This document shows, piece by piece, positions 53,620 through 62,349 of a DNA stretch of 64,000 bases. Under the pieces are notes generated by a model. That model was not told the origin of the DNA and searched no databases. It saw only the letters and a list, made by a program, of their open reading frames with translations. Positions within the stretch are counted from its first letter, which is position 1, and each line of letters starts with the position of its first letter. The stretch comes from JADFNB01 sp036397455 (GTDB lineage: Bacteria; Gemmatimonadota; Gemmatimonadetes; Gemmatimonadales; GWC2-71-9), in contig DASWIX010000035.1 in the NCBI GenBank assembly GCA_036397455.1, positions 6,685 through 70,684 on the forward strand, given 5' to 3'. A program made the translations under genes and the position numbers.

Positions 53620-53789
53620 AACGCGGTGATCCCCTCAAGCGTGGTGATGCGGTCGTCGACGTGAGCGGGTCCGTACGCCCGGGCCACGGCCTCGCGCACC
53701 AGGTCGGACACCGTCCGGCCCTGTGAGGCGGCCAGTTCACGCAGCCGCCGGTGGACCTCGTCGTCGAGATAGAGTTGAGTTCGGACCAT
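53538..53789 (-). CDS. VapB-type ribbon-helix-helix antitoxin
   Basis: 83 residues from ATG 53789. MVRTQLYLDDEVHRRLRELA and GRTVSDLVREAVARAYG form the RHH fold; the tail is Arg-rich (YVRRLRRDTRRSRR). The start sits directly after the operator palindrome. An ATG five codons upstream lies inside that palindrome and is less likely. Confidence 0.85.
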   Translation of the reverse strand: MVRTQLYLDDEVHRRLRELAASQGRTVSDLVREAVARAYGPAHVDDRITTLEGITALWRDRKDLGGTDGYVRRLRRDTRRSRR

Positions 53790-53824
53790 GCGATGTATAT
53801 ACATCGCTGTATAAGCGCCGTCAA
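53790..53824 (-). promoter_or_regulatory. Promoter and perfect 18-bp operator of the third VapBC pair
   Basis: Minus strand: -35 TTGACG (53819-53824), 17-bp spacer, -10 TATATA (53796-53801). A perfect palindrome GCGATGTATATACATCGC (53790-53807) covers the -10 and abuts the ATG. Same design as the 52284 promoter with an unrelated operator sequence. Confidence 0.8.
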
Positions 53825-54194
53825 TTCACAGGGCGGTCCGGGAGGCTGGGGGCGGGATGACCGCGCGGCCGGGGACGGCGAGCCGCTCGACTTCGACCCG
53901 CTGGACAACACGATGACGGCATCCGGCCCGCTCGTTCGACACCGCACCGTCCCCCTGACTGCCATATCTTGACGATCAAGGGGAAGCGCGCGATCCTGCT
54001 TCCGACGCCGAGGTCGGCGCGACGGCCGCATCGATCCCGGCCTGGCGCGCGTCCCGGGTCGATCCGACCATTGCGCTACGCGGCAACTGAGCGGCCATGC
54101 CGCGAGCAATCGGGTCCCCTTCTGCCCGGCACCGGTGTTCCCGCTCACGTAGGCGGGCAGCGCTTGGTTTCGGCGTGACCGTAGGGCGCGCCGC
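53825..54194. other. Intergenic stretch before the DUF885 gene end
   Basis: 370 bp upstream of the third antitoxin and downstream of the DUF885 gene. A small hairpin CCCGC/GCGGG (54140-54157) could terminate the DUF885 transcript. Nothing else recognised. Confidence 0.45.
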
Positions 54195-55934
54195 TCAGGG
54201 CCGCCCCGGGTCTCCCGCGAACCGCCAGCCGGCGCGATGGTCGCGCGCGGGCGATGTGCCGGTGAGTCGGGCCCGCACCATCTCCACGGGCATGCGTCCT
54301 CCCTGGAGGATCGCGTCGTGGAAGTCGCGGTCGGTCATCCGCCCCGAGCCCACCAGCTCCCGGTACAGGGCGCGAAACTGGAGCCCGCCCAGCATGTAGG
54401 CCGCCTGGTAGAGTGGGGAGTAGTTACCGGCCAGCGAGCGGCGCACCTCGCCCTCGGCGTTGGCGCGCTCGTGCCCCACGCGGTTCACCAGCAGGTCCAC
54501 CGCTTCCTGGGGGGTCATGGTGCCCGCGTGAAACCGCAGCGAGAAGATGATCCGCGCCGCCCGGTGCGATCGCCAGAACAGCATGCCGATCCGGTCTTCC
54601 GGCGTGGCCGGGAATCCCAGGTCCCACAACAGCATCTCCCAGTAGAGCGCCCAGCCTTCCCCCCAGAACGGCGTGCCGAAGACGCGGCGGTGCGTCTGAT
54701 AGCGGGAGGTCATGAAGCCCTGGAGGTGATGGCCGGGGATCAGCTCGTGGTGCGCCACCGCGCGCGAGAAGTGGGGGTTGTTCCCCCGCATGCTCATCAG
54801 CTTGTCCTCGTGGGTCATCTCGTCGGTGGGGTACGACACCTGGAACACTTCGCCCCCCAGGAAGAACGGCGAGACGCGCTGCCGCTCGGGCGGGATCATC
54901 TCCATGCGCCAGACTTCCTTGGCCAGCGGGGGGACCGTCACGAGGTCGCGCGTTTCGACGAACCTGATCGCCTCGTTGGCGAGGTCGCGGACCAGCCGCG
55001 TTTGATCGCCCGGCGGTACGTATGCCCGCTTCACCTGCTCGAGCGCGGCCCGCCAGTCGTCGCCCAGGCCCATCTCGCGGGCGGCCTTGCGGTATTCGGC
55101 CTCACACCAGGCGAACTCCTGCTCGGCGATGGCGATCAGCTCCTCGACCGTGTACGGGATCATCTCGTGCACCAGGTCGGCGCGCAGTCCCGCGACGCCG
55201 ATCGGGTCGCCGATGATCGGGTCCGCTTCGCCGGGACGCACCCCCACAACGGTCCGGTTCAGGTGGCCGAGGTAGGCGCCGAGCGCGCTGTCCGCCTGGC
55301 GAAACGGCTCGGTCGTCCACCATGTGAAGAGCGGGTCGTAACCCGCGTAGAAGCGGTGCCAGCCGCGGAACGCCCGCTGGAGATCGCCCAACAAGCCGGC
55401 GGCGCGCCGCCCCACGATCCGGTCCCGGCGCGCGTCACCGATCCCGCCCGCCGCCGTGACGGCCTTTCGCACGCTGTCCACGCGCGCGGCGAGCGCCGTC
55501 AGCGTTGCGGCTGCCTGCCGGCCGTCGGGCACTTCCATCCGGCGCCGTGCCTCGGTCAGATCCATGATGGCGGGCGCGAACGGCAGCCAGGGGGTTATCT
55601 CCGCGAACCACTCGCCGTCCCGGGTGAGCAGGCTCTGCTGGTACGCCAGCTCGTGGTCGAGCAGGACGTAGTCCACCTTCCCCTCGATGCCCAGCGCGTC
55701 GAAGTCGAGCCCGCGGAGCCGCGCGCGCCACTCGTCGTAGAAGGTGGCCATGCGCGCCTGGCGGGCCGGCGCGTACGCCACGTCGTAGCGGCGGAGCAGC
55801 GCGGCGCGGTCGGTCGCATACCGCTCGACGTCGTCCCGCATCTCGCTCGTGGCCGGCGGTCGGTCTTGTGCGGCCGTGACGCTCACGGCGCCCGCAGCGA
55901 TCACGCAGAAGAGGATGGTCGTGCGTCGCAGCAT
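54195..55934 (-). CDS. Exported DUF885 (metallopeptidase-like) protein
   Basis: 579 residues from ATG 55934, GGGAG upstream, signal peptide (ILFCVIAAGAVSVTAAQ). The helical DUF885 fold is recognised by VAHHELIPGHHLQGFM (an HExxH-like zinc site, here HELIPGH), GTPFWGEGWALYWEMLLWDLGF with its downstream Glu, and FHAGTMTPQEAVDLL. The family is related to M32-type carboxypeptidases and is abundant in Gemmatimonadota. A secreted dipeptidase-type role is inferred. Confidence 0.88.
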   Translation of the reverse strand: MLRRTTILFCVIAAGAVSVTAAQDRPPATSEMRDDVERYATDRAALLRRYDVAYAPARQARMATFYDEWRARLRGLDFDALGIEGKVDYVLLDHELAYQQSLLTRDGEWFAEITPWLPFAPAIMDLTEARRRMEVPDGRQAAATLTALAARVDSVRKAVTAAGGIGDARRDRIVGRRAAGLLGDLQRAFRGWHRFYAGYDPLFTWWTTEPFRQADSALGAYLGHLNRTVVGVRPGEADPIIGDPIGVAGLRADLVHEMIPYTVEELIAIAEQEFAWCEAEYRKAAREMGLGDDWRAALEQVKRAYVPPGDQTRLVRDLANEAIRFVETRDLVTVPPLAKEVWRMEMIPPERQRVSPFFLGGEVFQVSYPTDEMTHEDKLMSMRGNNPHFSRAVAHHELIPGHHLQGFMTSRYQTHRRVFGTPFWGEGWALYWEMLLWDLGFPATPEDRIGMLFWRSHRAARIIFSLRFHAGTMTPQEAVDLLVNRVGHERANAEGEVRRSLAGNYSPLYQAAYMLGGLQFRALYRELVGSGRMTDRDFHDAILQGGRMPVEMVRARLTGTSPARDHRAGWRFAGDPGRP

Positions 55935-56062
55935 TCGTCGTCTCCCAGGGTGAATCGGTACCCGCAGTCGGGTCCGGAAGGGCCCGCGGGAGGGAAGATA
56001 CCGATGGAGCCGCGTGTCGCGAGCCGCCCGGGCCGTCCCTACGGCGTCGATCATCGAGCGCC

Positions 56063-56442
56063 GGTCGGCGACGCACCGATGCCCAGCCGATGCCGAGCCG
56101 ACGCGCGCGATGATCGGCGGCATGAAGCCGCCGCGCGGCTCAGCCGCATGAAGCGGCAAGGGCACGCGCCGTCGGTGTAACCGACAGAGCCGAGCCGCGG
56201 GTTTACCCGCGGATCCTCGCGCCGATCGCCGAGCGCCGGTCGGTGGCGCGCCGATGCCGAGCCGATGCGCGCGATGAACGGCGGCATGAAGCCGCCGCGC
56301 GGCTCAGCCGCATGAAGCGGCGGGGACACGCGCCGTCGGTTCAACCGACTGAGCCGAGCCGCGGGTTTACCCGCGGATCCTGGCGCCGATCGCCGGTCGG
56401 TGACGCGCCGGTCGGTGACGCGCCGATGCCGAGCCGATGGGC
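56063..56442. repeat. Hairpin-rich tandem repeat upstream of the DUF885 gene
   Basis: Two long units (56063-56237 and 56238-56394) followed by short partial units starting 56395 and 56410, each beginning GGTCGG. Every long unit contains stacked inverted repeats: GCGGCATGAAGCCGC, GCGGCTCAGCCGC, GTCGGT...ACCGAC and CCGCGGGTTTACCCGCGG. Most of the 740 bp between the DUF885 and hsdR genes is this element. Confidence 0.8.
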
Positions 56443-56673
56443 ATAACGCTCCGTGAGCAGCGGCATCCTATTACCCTCACGCCAAACGGTCAGCCCAGAG
56501 TTACCCCCGCACTGCCCCCTTCGCAAACCCTCTTGGTTCCGGCTTGTCCGGGCTAGGGAACCTACACGGAACGAGGAAGCGCGTCGTTCCGACGCCCGGT
56601 GCAAAGCCTGGCCGGGGGGTGGACGACACTGCAAGTTTGGTCTGGACGTCCACTTCCCCATTCCTGGGGTCCC

Positions 56674-59493
56674 GTGCCCGAGCCCTATTCGGAAGCCGAT
56701 ACTCGGCAGCAGGTCATTGACCAGCGCCTGCGCCTTGCCGGCTGGAACATTGACGATCCGTCGCAGGTGATCCAGGAGCTGGATATCTACGTGGAGTCGG
56801 GGCCCGCGCGGCGGGTGCGGGAGCCCCGCGGGGAGCTCGCGGGCCATCAATTCGCAGACTACGGCTTGGTGCTCCGAGGACGGCCGACGGCCGTGGTCGA
56901 GGCGAAGAAGACCAGTCGCGACGCGGAAGTAGGTCAGGAACAAGCCCTGCAGTACGCGCAGCTGCTCCGGACCATGCACGGGGGGCCGACGCCGTTCGTC
57001 ATGTACACGAACGGCTCCGACACGTTCTTCTGGAACTCGGATGAGTACCCGCCCGGCAAGGTGGCGGGGTTCCCTACGCCGGGAGACCTCGAGTGGCTGG
57101 CGCAACGCCGCGAGACCCGGGGCGCGTTGTCGGTCGAGTTGATCAACCCGGCCATTGCCGGGCGGGACTACCAGGTCCAGGGAATCCGGACGCTGCTCGA
57201 GGCCGTCGAGGCGAAGCGCCGGAAGTTCCTCATGGTGATGGCGACGGGTACCGGCAAGACACGGACGGCCGTAGCCCTGGTGGACGTGCTCATCCGGGCG
57301 CATTGGGCCAAGCGCGTGCTGTTCCTGGTGGACCGTATCGCTCTTCAGGAACAGGCGCTCGCCGCTTTCAAGGAGCACCTGCCCTCGTCACCGCGATGGC
57401 CCGACCGGGAAGACACGAAGTTCGATCGCAACCGCCGGATCTACGTCACCACGTACGCTACGATGTTGAACCTGATTCAGGCGGGGACGACGCCGTCCAC
57501 CTGGATCTCGCCGTTCTTCTTCGACCTGATCATCGCCGACGAAAGCCACCGCAGCATCTACAACACGTATCAACAGGTGGTCCGGTACTTCCACGGGCTC
57601 ACGCTCGGCCTCACGGCCACGCCCCGCGACCACGTGGACCACGACACGTTCCAACTGTTCGAGTGTCCCCCGGGCGATCCGACCTATGGGTACGCGTTCG
57701 ACGAGGCCGTGACCCACGAGCCTCCCTACCTCTGTGATTTCGAGGTCCTGAAGGTTCGCTCCAAGTTCCAGGTGCAGGGGATCAAGGGCCCGCAGTTGGA
57801 CGACCCTCAACGCGAGCAACTGGAGATCGAGGGTTTCGATCCCGACAGCGTGGACTTCGAGGGAACCGACCTCGAAGTCAAAGTCACGAACAGCGGAACC
57901 AACGCGCTGATCGTGCGGGAGTTCATGGAGGAGTGCATCAAGGACCCCACGGGCACGCTCCCGGGAAAGTCCATCATCTTTGCCGTGTCGGTCCGCCACG
58001 CCCGCAGGCTTCAGGATCTGTTCGACCAGATGTATCCCGAGCAGCGTGGCCGGCTGGCGCGGGTCATCGTCTCGGACGACTCGCGGGTGTACGGCAAGGG
58101 TGGCCTGCTCGATCAGTTCAAGACGCAGGACATGCCGAGGGTGGCGATCTCCGTGGACATGCTGGACACAGGTGTGGACGTGCGGGAAGTCGTGAACCTC
58201 GTGTTCGCGAAGCCGGTGTACTCGTACGTCAAGTTCTGGCAGATGATCGGGCGCGGAACCAGGGTGCTGGAGGCGGATTCGGCCCTCCGGAAGACGTGGT
58301 GCCCGGAGAAGGACCGGTTCCTCATCATTGATTGCTGGAACAACTTCGACTACTTCGAGATGACGCCGCGGGGCCGGGAGCCCGGGCAGCAGATTCCCAT
58401 GCCGGTGCGCCTGTTCCGGGCGCGGCTGGATCAATTGGAAGTGGCCCTGGCCAGCTCCGCGGTCTCGGCGGTCTCGGCGGTTACCACCGACCTGAGGGCC
58501 GATATCAATTCGCTGCCGGAGAACAACGTGGTCGTGCTCGAGAATCAGGCGAACCTCGCCCGGGTTCGCGATGATGCCTTCTGGGGACGGCTTGCCCGGG
58601 ATCAGCTCACGTTCCTTCGGCAGACCATCGCGCCGATCCTGCGGGCCAAGTCGGACGCCGACTTCAAGGCGCTGCGGTTCGAGACCGACGTGGTCGAGCT
58701 GGGCACGGCCCTCCTCGCGGGCAACCAGACAACCGCGGCTGCCCTCAGGGATACGATCGTCGAGCAGGTGTCGGAGCTGCCGCTCGGCGTGAACCTCGTG
58801 GCGCGCGAGCGGGACCTGATTGACGAGGTGCTGGGAACCGAGTGGTGGGCGGAGGTAGATGATGCCAAGCTGAGGGAGCTGGCCAGCCGACTTGGCCCGT
58901 TGATGCGGTTCCGGCAACAACGCCGCGACGCGATGGTGTCACTGAACCTGGCCGATGTCACGGCGGTGCATGAGCGGATCGTGGTCGGACCGGACGGTCG
59001 CGACCTCCCGATCGCCGCGTACCGGCAGCGGGTCGAGGAGGCCATCCGTGCGCTGGTGGCCGAGAACCCCGTGCTCCAGCGGCTCCAGCGGGGGGAACAG
59101 GTGTCCGAGGCGGACCTGCGCGAGTTGGCCGATCTGCTGCGACGGCAGGATCCGCAGATTGACGAAGAGCGGTTGCGGAAGGTCTACGACGTCCGCACGG
59201 CGAGCTTCCTCGATCTGATGCGTCACGTACTGGGCGTGCGGTCCCTCGAACGGTGGTCCACCCGCGTCGCCACGGCGTTCGACGAGTTCGTTGTGCGGCA
59301 CACCACGTACACGGCCCTCCAGATCCGGTTTTTCCAGACGCTCCGCACGTTCGTGCTTCAGCGTGGGAAGGTGGAGCGGCGTGACTTGATCGAGTCGCCG
59401 TTCACGCAACTGCATCCCCAGGGGGTGCGGGGCGTGTTTCGGCCAGCGGAAATTGACGAGATCCTGCGGTTTGCGGACGGCCTGGTCGCGTAG
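56674..59493 (+). CDS. hsdR: Type I restriction enzyme, motor and nuclease subunit HsdR
   Basis: 939 residues from GTG 56674 (VPEPYSEADTRQQVIDQRL). N-terminal PD-(D/E)xK nuclease: YGLVLRGRPTAVVEAKK. SF2 helicase motifs: QGIRTLL (Q), MATGTGKTRTA (I), IIADESHRSIYN (II), LTLGLTATP (III), later DTGVDV and QMIGRGTR (V, VI). The C-terminal EcoEI-type region would dock on HsdM. It translocates DNA with ATP and cuts unmodified DNA. hsdM lies 1.3 kb downstream, with fic between them. Confidence 0.94.
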   Translation: MPEPYSEADTRQQVIDQRLRLAGWNIDDPSQVIQELDIYVESGPARRVREPRGELAGHQFADYGLVLRGRPTAVVEAKKTSRDAEVGQEQALQYAQLLRTMHGGPTPFVMYTNGSDTFFWNSDEYPPGKVAGFPTPGDLEWLAQRRETRGALSVELINPAIAGRDYQVQGIRTLLEAVEAKRRKFLMVMATGTGKTRTAVALVDVLIRAHWAKRVLFLVDRIALQEQALAAFKEHLPSSPRWPDREDTKFDRNRRIYVTTYATMLNLIQAGTTPSTWISPFFFDLIIADESHRSIYNTYQQVVRYFHGLTLGLTATPRDHVDHDTFQLFECPPGDPTYGYAFDEAVTHEPPYLCDFEVLKVRSKFQVQGIKGPQLDDPQREQLEIEGFDPDSVDFEGTDLEVKVTNSGTNALIVREFMEECIKDPTGTLPGKSIIFAVSVRHARRLQDLFDQMYPEQRGRLARVIVSDDSRVYGKGGLLDQFKTQDMPRVAISVDMLDTGVDVREVVNLVFAKPVYSYVKFWQMIGRGTRVLEADSALRKTWCPEKDRFLIIDCWNNFDYFEMTPRGREPGQQIPMPVRLFRARLDQLEVALASSAVSAVSAVTTDLRADINSLPENNVVVLENQANLARVRDDAFWGRLARDQLTFLRQTIAPILRAKSDADFKALRFETDVVELGTALLAGNQTTAAALRDTIVEQVSELPLGVNLVARERDLIDEVLGTEWWAEVDDAKLRELASRLGPLMRFRQQRRDAMVSLNLADVTAVHERIVVGPDGRDLPIAAYRQRVEEAIRALVAENPVLQRLQRGEQVSEADLRELADLLRRQDPQIDEERLRKVYDVRTASFLDLMRHVLGVRSLERWSTRVATAFDEFVVRHTTYTALQIRFFQTLRTFVLQRGKVERRDLIESPFTQLHPQGVRGVFRPAEIDEILRFADGLVA

Positions 59494-59495
59494 AG

Positions 59496-59556
59496 AATAG
59501 GGTAGTGTCGTATTCAATAGGGTAGTATTGACATTACAATACCCTATTTCTATGTT
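59496..59556 (+). promoter_or_regulatory. fic promoter with three operator half-sites
   Basis: AATAGGGTA occurs at 59496-59504 and 59516-59524 and, inverted, as TACCCTATT at 59540-59548. Between the last two lies -35 TTGACA (59528-59533), 17 bp before -10 TATGTT (59551-59556). Two direct and one inverted copy around a promoter indicate repressor binding. Confidence 0.75.
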
Positions 59557-59588
59557 GGGTCACCCCATACCCTGGCGATCTGACCGCG

Positions 59589-60632
59589 GTGCATTCCCTG
59601 ACCCCCGCTTACCTGGACGCGCTCCGCCTGAGCGGCGCGGACGGGTCCACGCTCCAGGCCCTCGGGGAGTGCCGCGGCCGGCAGGATCTGTTCCGCCGGC
59701 AGACTCCCGAGCTGCTCGCCGCCCTCAAGGATGCCGCGGTGATCGAGTCGAGCGAGTCATCCAACCGCATCGAGGGGGTGGTTGCCCCCCACCCGCGCAT
59801 CGAGGCGTTGGTGCTCAGGAGCGCGACCCCGCGAAACCGGTCCGAGCAGGAGATCGCCGGCTACCGAGACGCGCTCAACCTGATCCACGAGTCGGCGAGC
59901 GAGATGGATCTCTCGGTCAATGTGATCCTCCAGCTCCATACGATGCTCTACCGATACCACGCGGGTCAGGGTGGTCGCTGGAAAATGACCCAGAATGAGA
60001 TCATCGAGCGGGATGCGGCTGGGAAGGTCCGTCGGGTACGGTTCACGCCACCGAATCCGGTCGCGACGCCCGGCTTGATGGAAGGGCTCGTGACGTCGTA
60101 TCGGCGAGCCGTCACTGACCGACGCGAGGCGCTGCTCGTCGTCCCGCTCGCCGTGCTCGACTTCCTGTGCGTTCACCCGTTTACGGACGGCAATGGCCGC
60201 ATGGCCCGCTTGCTGACGCTCCAACTGCTGTATCACTTCGACTACGCGGTCGGGCGGTACATCAGCCTGGAGCGTATCGTGGAGGAGTCGAAGGAGACGT
60301 ACTACGAGGCCCTGGACGCGAGCTCGCAGGGCTGGCACGAGGCGGGGCACGATCCGTTCCCGTGGCTGCGGTACTTCTGGGGCGTCGTGTTGCGGGCGTA
60401 TCGCGAGTTCGAGGACCGGGTCGGCACGCTTCGCACCGGGAAAGGCGCCAAGACCGATCTCATCGAGGAAGCGGTGGGGCGCCGGATCGGGCCGTTTGCG
60501 ATCTCCGATATCGAGGGCGACTGCCCGGGGGTGAGCCGGGACTGGATCCGGATCATCCTGCGACGGCTGCGGGATGAGGGACGGATCGTGCGGCGAGGGA
60601 AGGGAAGGGGGGCCAGGTGGGTGCGGTCCTGA
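59589..60632 (+). CDS. Fic-domain AMP-transferase
   Basis: 347 residues, GTG start. Active site HPFTDGNGRMARLL (H196) is intact. An N-terminal inhibitory helix motif, SSNRIEG (S58...E62-G), is present, so it is a class II self-inhibited Fic. The C-terminus is a winged helix (ISDIEGDCPGVSRDWIRIILRRLRDEGRIVRRGKG) that may bind the repeated operator upstream. It transfers AMP or another group to protein targets. Located inside the type I restriction locus between hsdR and hsdM. Confidence 0.92.
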   Translation: MHSLTPAYLDALRLSGADGSTLQALGECRGRQDLFRRQTPELLAALKDAAVIESSESSNRIEGVVAPHPRIEALVLRSATPRNRSEQEIAGYRDALNLIHESASEMDLSVNVILQLHTMLYRYHAGQGGRWKMTQNEIIERDAAGKVRRVRFTPPNPVATPGLMEGLVTSYRRAVTDRREALLVVPLAVLDFLCVHPFTDGNGRMARLLTLQLLYHFDYAVGRYISLERIVEESKETYYEALDASSQGWHEAGHDPFPWLRYFWGVVLRAYREFEDRVGTLRTGKGAKTDLIEEAVGRRIGPFAISDIEGDCPGVSRDWIRIILRRLRDEGRIVRRGKGRGARWVRS

Positions 60633-60637
60633 TTGCA

Positions 60638-60748
60638 CCGCGGAGAGCGCAGGGAGCGCGGAGGGCTCCGCGTCTCCGCGGTCATTGCCATGTTTTCACC
60701 GCTGAGACCGCAGAAATCGCAGGGGACTACCTCCGCGTTCTCCGCGGT
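60638..60748. repeat. Palindromic intergenic element between fic and hsdM
   Basis: 111 bp. Ends are inverted repeats: ACCGCGGAGAGCGC (60638-60651) and GCGTTCTCCGCGGT (60735-60748), 13 of 14 matching. Inner copies of CTCCGCGGT and ACCGCTGAGACCGCAG repeat the theme. Related to the 29580 repeat. Confidence 0.7.
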
Positions 60749-60792
60749 GAATCTCACGCTTTCTCCGGCCTGAACGGGGACCGTTTTCTCAC

Positions 60793-62349
60793 ATGCTGAC
60801 ACCAATTCTCCGCTCCAAGGTGGACGCCCTCTGGGACAAGTTCTGGTCCGGCGGCATCGCCAACCCGCTCACCGCCATCGAGCAGATCAGCTACCTGCTG
60901 TTCATGCGGCGGCTGGACGCGCTGGACGAGAAGCGCCGGGGCGACGCCGAGTTCCTGAAGCAGGACTTCACGTCGCTGTTTGCCGGCAGGTACGAGACCC
61001 GCGCGGGCAAGAAGCGGCCGCGGGAAGAGCTGCGCTGGAGCCGGTTCCGGCATCTCGAGGCCGAGCAGATGCTGGAGCACGTGCGGGACTACGTGTTCCC
61101 GTTTGTCAAGACGCTACGGAACGGCGGCCAAGTGTTCACGCAGTACATGCAGGACGCTGTGTTCATCATCCCGAAAGCGTCGCTGCTCGTCGAGGCCGTG
61201 GGGATCATTGACGACCTCTATGCCGAGCTCGAGCGCGAGCGACAGGAGGACAGCCAGACGTTCCAGGACGTTCAGGGCGACCTCTACGAGTATCTCCTGT
61301 CCGAGATCGCCAGTGCCGGGAAGAACGGCCAGTTCCGCACCCCGCGGCACATCATCCAGTTGATCGTGACGCTGGTGGATCCCAGGCTGGGCGAAGAGGT
61401 CTGTGACCCGGCGTGCGGCACGGGCGGGTTCCTGCTCGGCGCGTTCCAGCACATCCTGACCCAGCACACCAGCGCCGACCAGCGGTTCGTGGGCGAGGAC
61501 GGGATCGAGCGCGGTCTGGTGGGCGATAGGCTGACGAATCCGGACCTGTGGACGGCGCTCAAGGAGAAGACGTTTCATGGGTACGACTTCGACACCACGA
61601 TGGTGCGGATCGGTCTCATGAACCTGCTGCTGCACGGCATTGACCGGCCGAAGCTGGGTTACATGGACACGCTGTCCAAGCGCTTCAAGGAGACGGACCG
61701 CTACGACGTGGTGCTGGCGAATCCGCCGTTCAAGGGGAGCATAGACAAGGGCGACATCAACGAGGAGCTGCGGCTCAAGACCACCAAGACCGAGCTGCTG
61801 TTCGTGAACCGGATCATGAACCTGCTCCGGGTGGGTGGCCGAGCGGGGGTGATCGTGCCGGACGGGGTGCTGTTCGGGTCGAGCAACGCGCACCGGGATC
61901 TGCGGAAGTTGCTGGTCGAGGAGTGCGAGCTTCAGGGGATCGTGAAGCTCCCGGCGGGCGTGTTCAAGCCGTACGCGGGCGTGAGCACGGCCGTGTTGAT
62001 CTTCGTGAAGGGTGGGAGGACCGAGCTGGTCTGGTATTACGATATGCAGGCGGACGGGTATTCACTGGATGACAAGCGGGAGAAGATCGCGGAGAACGAC
62101 ATTCCGGATGTGATCGCGCGGTGGAGGAAGCGAGATCCGGAGAAGGACACGGATCGGACGGCGAAGGCGTTCTTCGTGCCGGTGGGGGAGATTCGGGAGA
62201 GCAAGTACGACTTGTCGATCAATCGGTACAAGGAGGTGGCGTACGAAGAGGTGGAGTACGAGCCGCCCCGAATCATCCTCGGCAAGCTCCGCCAGATCGA
62301 GACCGAAATCGTTAAGAACCTCGATGAGCTTGAGGCGCACTTGCAGTGA
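60793..62349 (+). CDS. hsdM: Type I restriction system DNA methyltransferase HsdM
   Basis: 518 residues. N-terminal helical domain (ALWDKFWSGGIANPLTAIEQISYLLFMRRLD), SAM-binding motif DPACGTGGFL (205-214) and catalytic NPPF in VVLANPPFKGS, giving N6-adenine methylation. The C-terminus ends with coiled-coil-like KLRQIETEIVKNLDELEAHLQ that contacts HsdS. The stop overlaps hsdS by four bases. Confidence 0.96.
   Translation: MLTPILRSKVDALWDKFWSGGIANPLTAIEQISYLLFMRRLDALDEKRRGDAEFLKQDFTSLFAGRYETRAGKKRPREELRWSRFRHLEAEQMLEHVRDYVFPFVKTLRNGGQVFTQYMQDAVFIIPKASLLVEAVGIIDDLYAELERERQEDSQTFQDVQGDLYEYLLSEIASAGKNGQFRTPRHIIQLIVTLVDPRLGEEVCDPACGTGGFLLGAFQHILTQHTSADQRFVGEDGIERGLVGDRLTNPDLWTALKEKTFHGYDFDTTMVRIGLMNLLLHGIDRPKLGYMDTLSKRFKETDRYDVVLANPPFKGSIDKGDINEELRLKTTKTELLFVNRIMNLLRVGGRAGVIVPDGVLFGSSNAHRDLRKLLVEECELQGIVKLPAGVFKPYAGVSTAVLIFVKGGRTELVWYYDMQADGYSLDDKREKIAENDIPDVIARWRKRDPEKDTDRTAKAFFVPVGEIRESKYDLSINRYKEVAYEEVEYEPPRIILGKLRQIETEIVKNLDELEAHLQ

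Noticed and set aside
54237..56180. 647-codon + strand frame opposite the DUF885 gene
   Set aside because: Antisense shadow of a high-GC gene; composition rich in His, Arg, Val and Gly with no family pattern.
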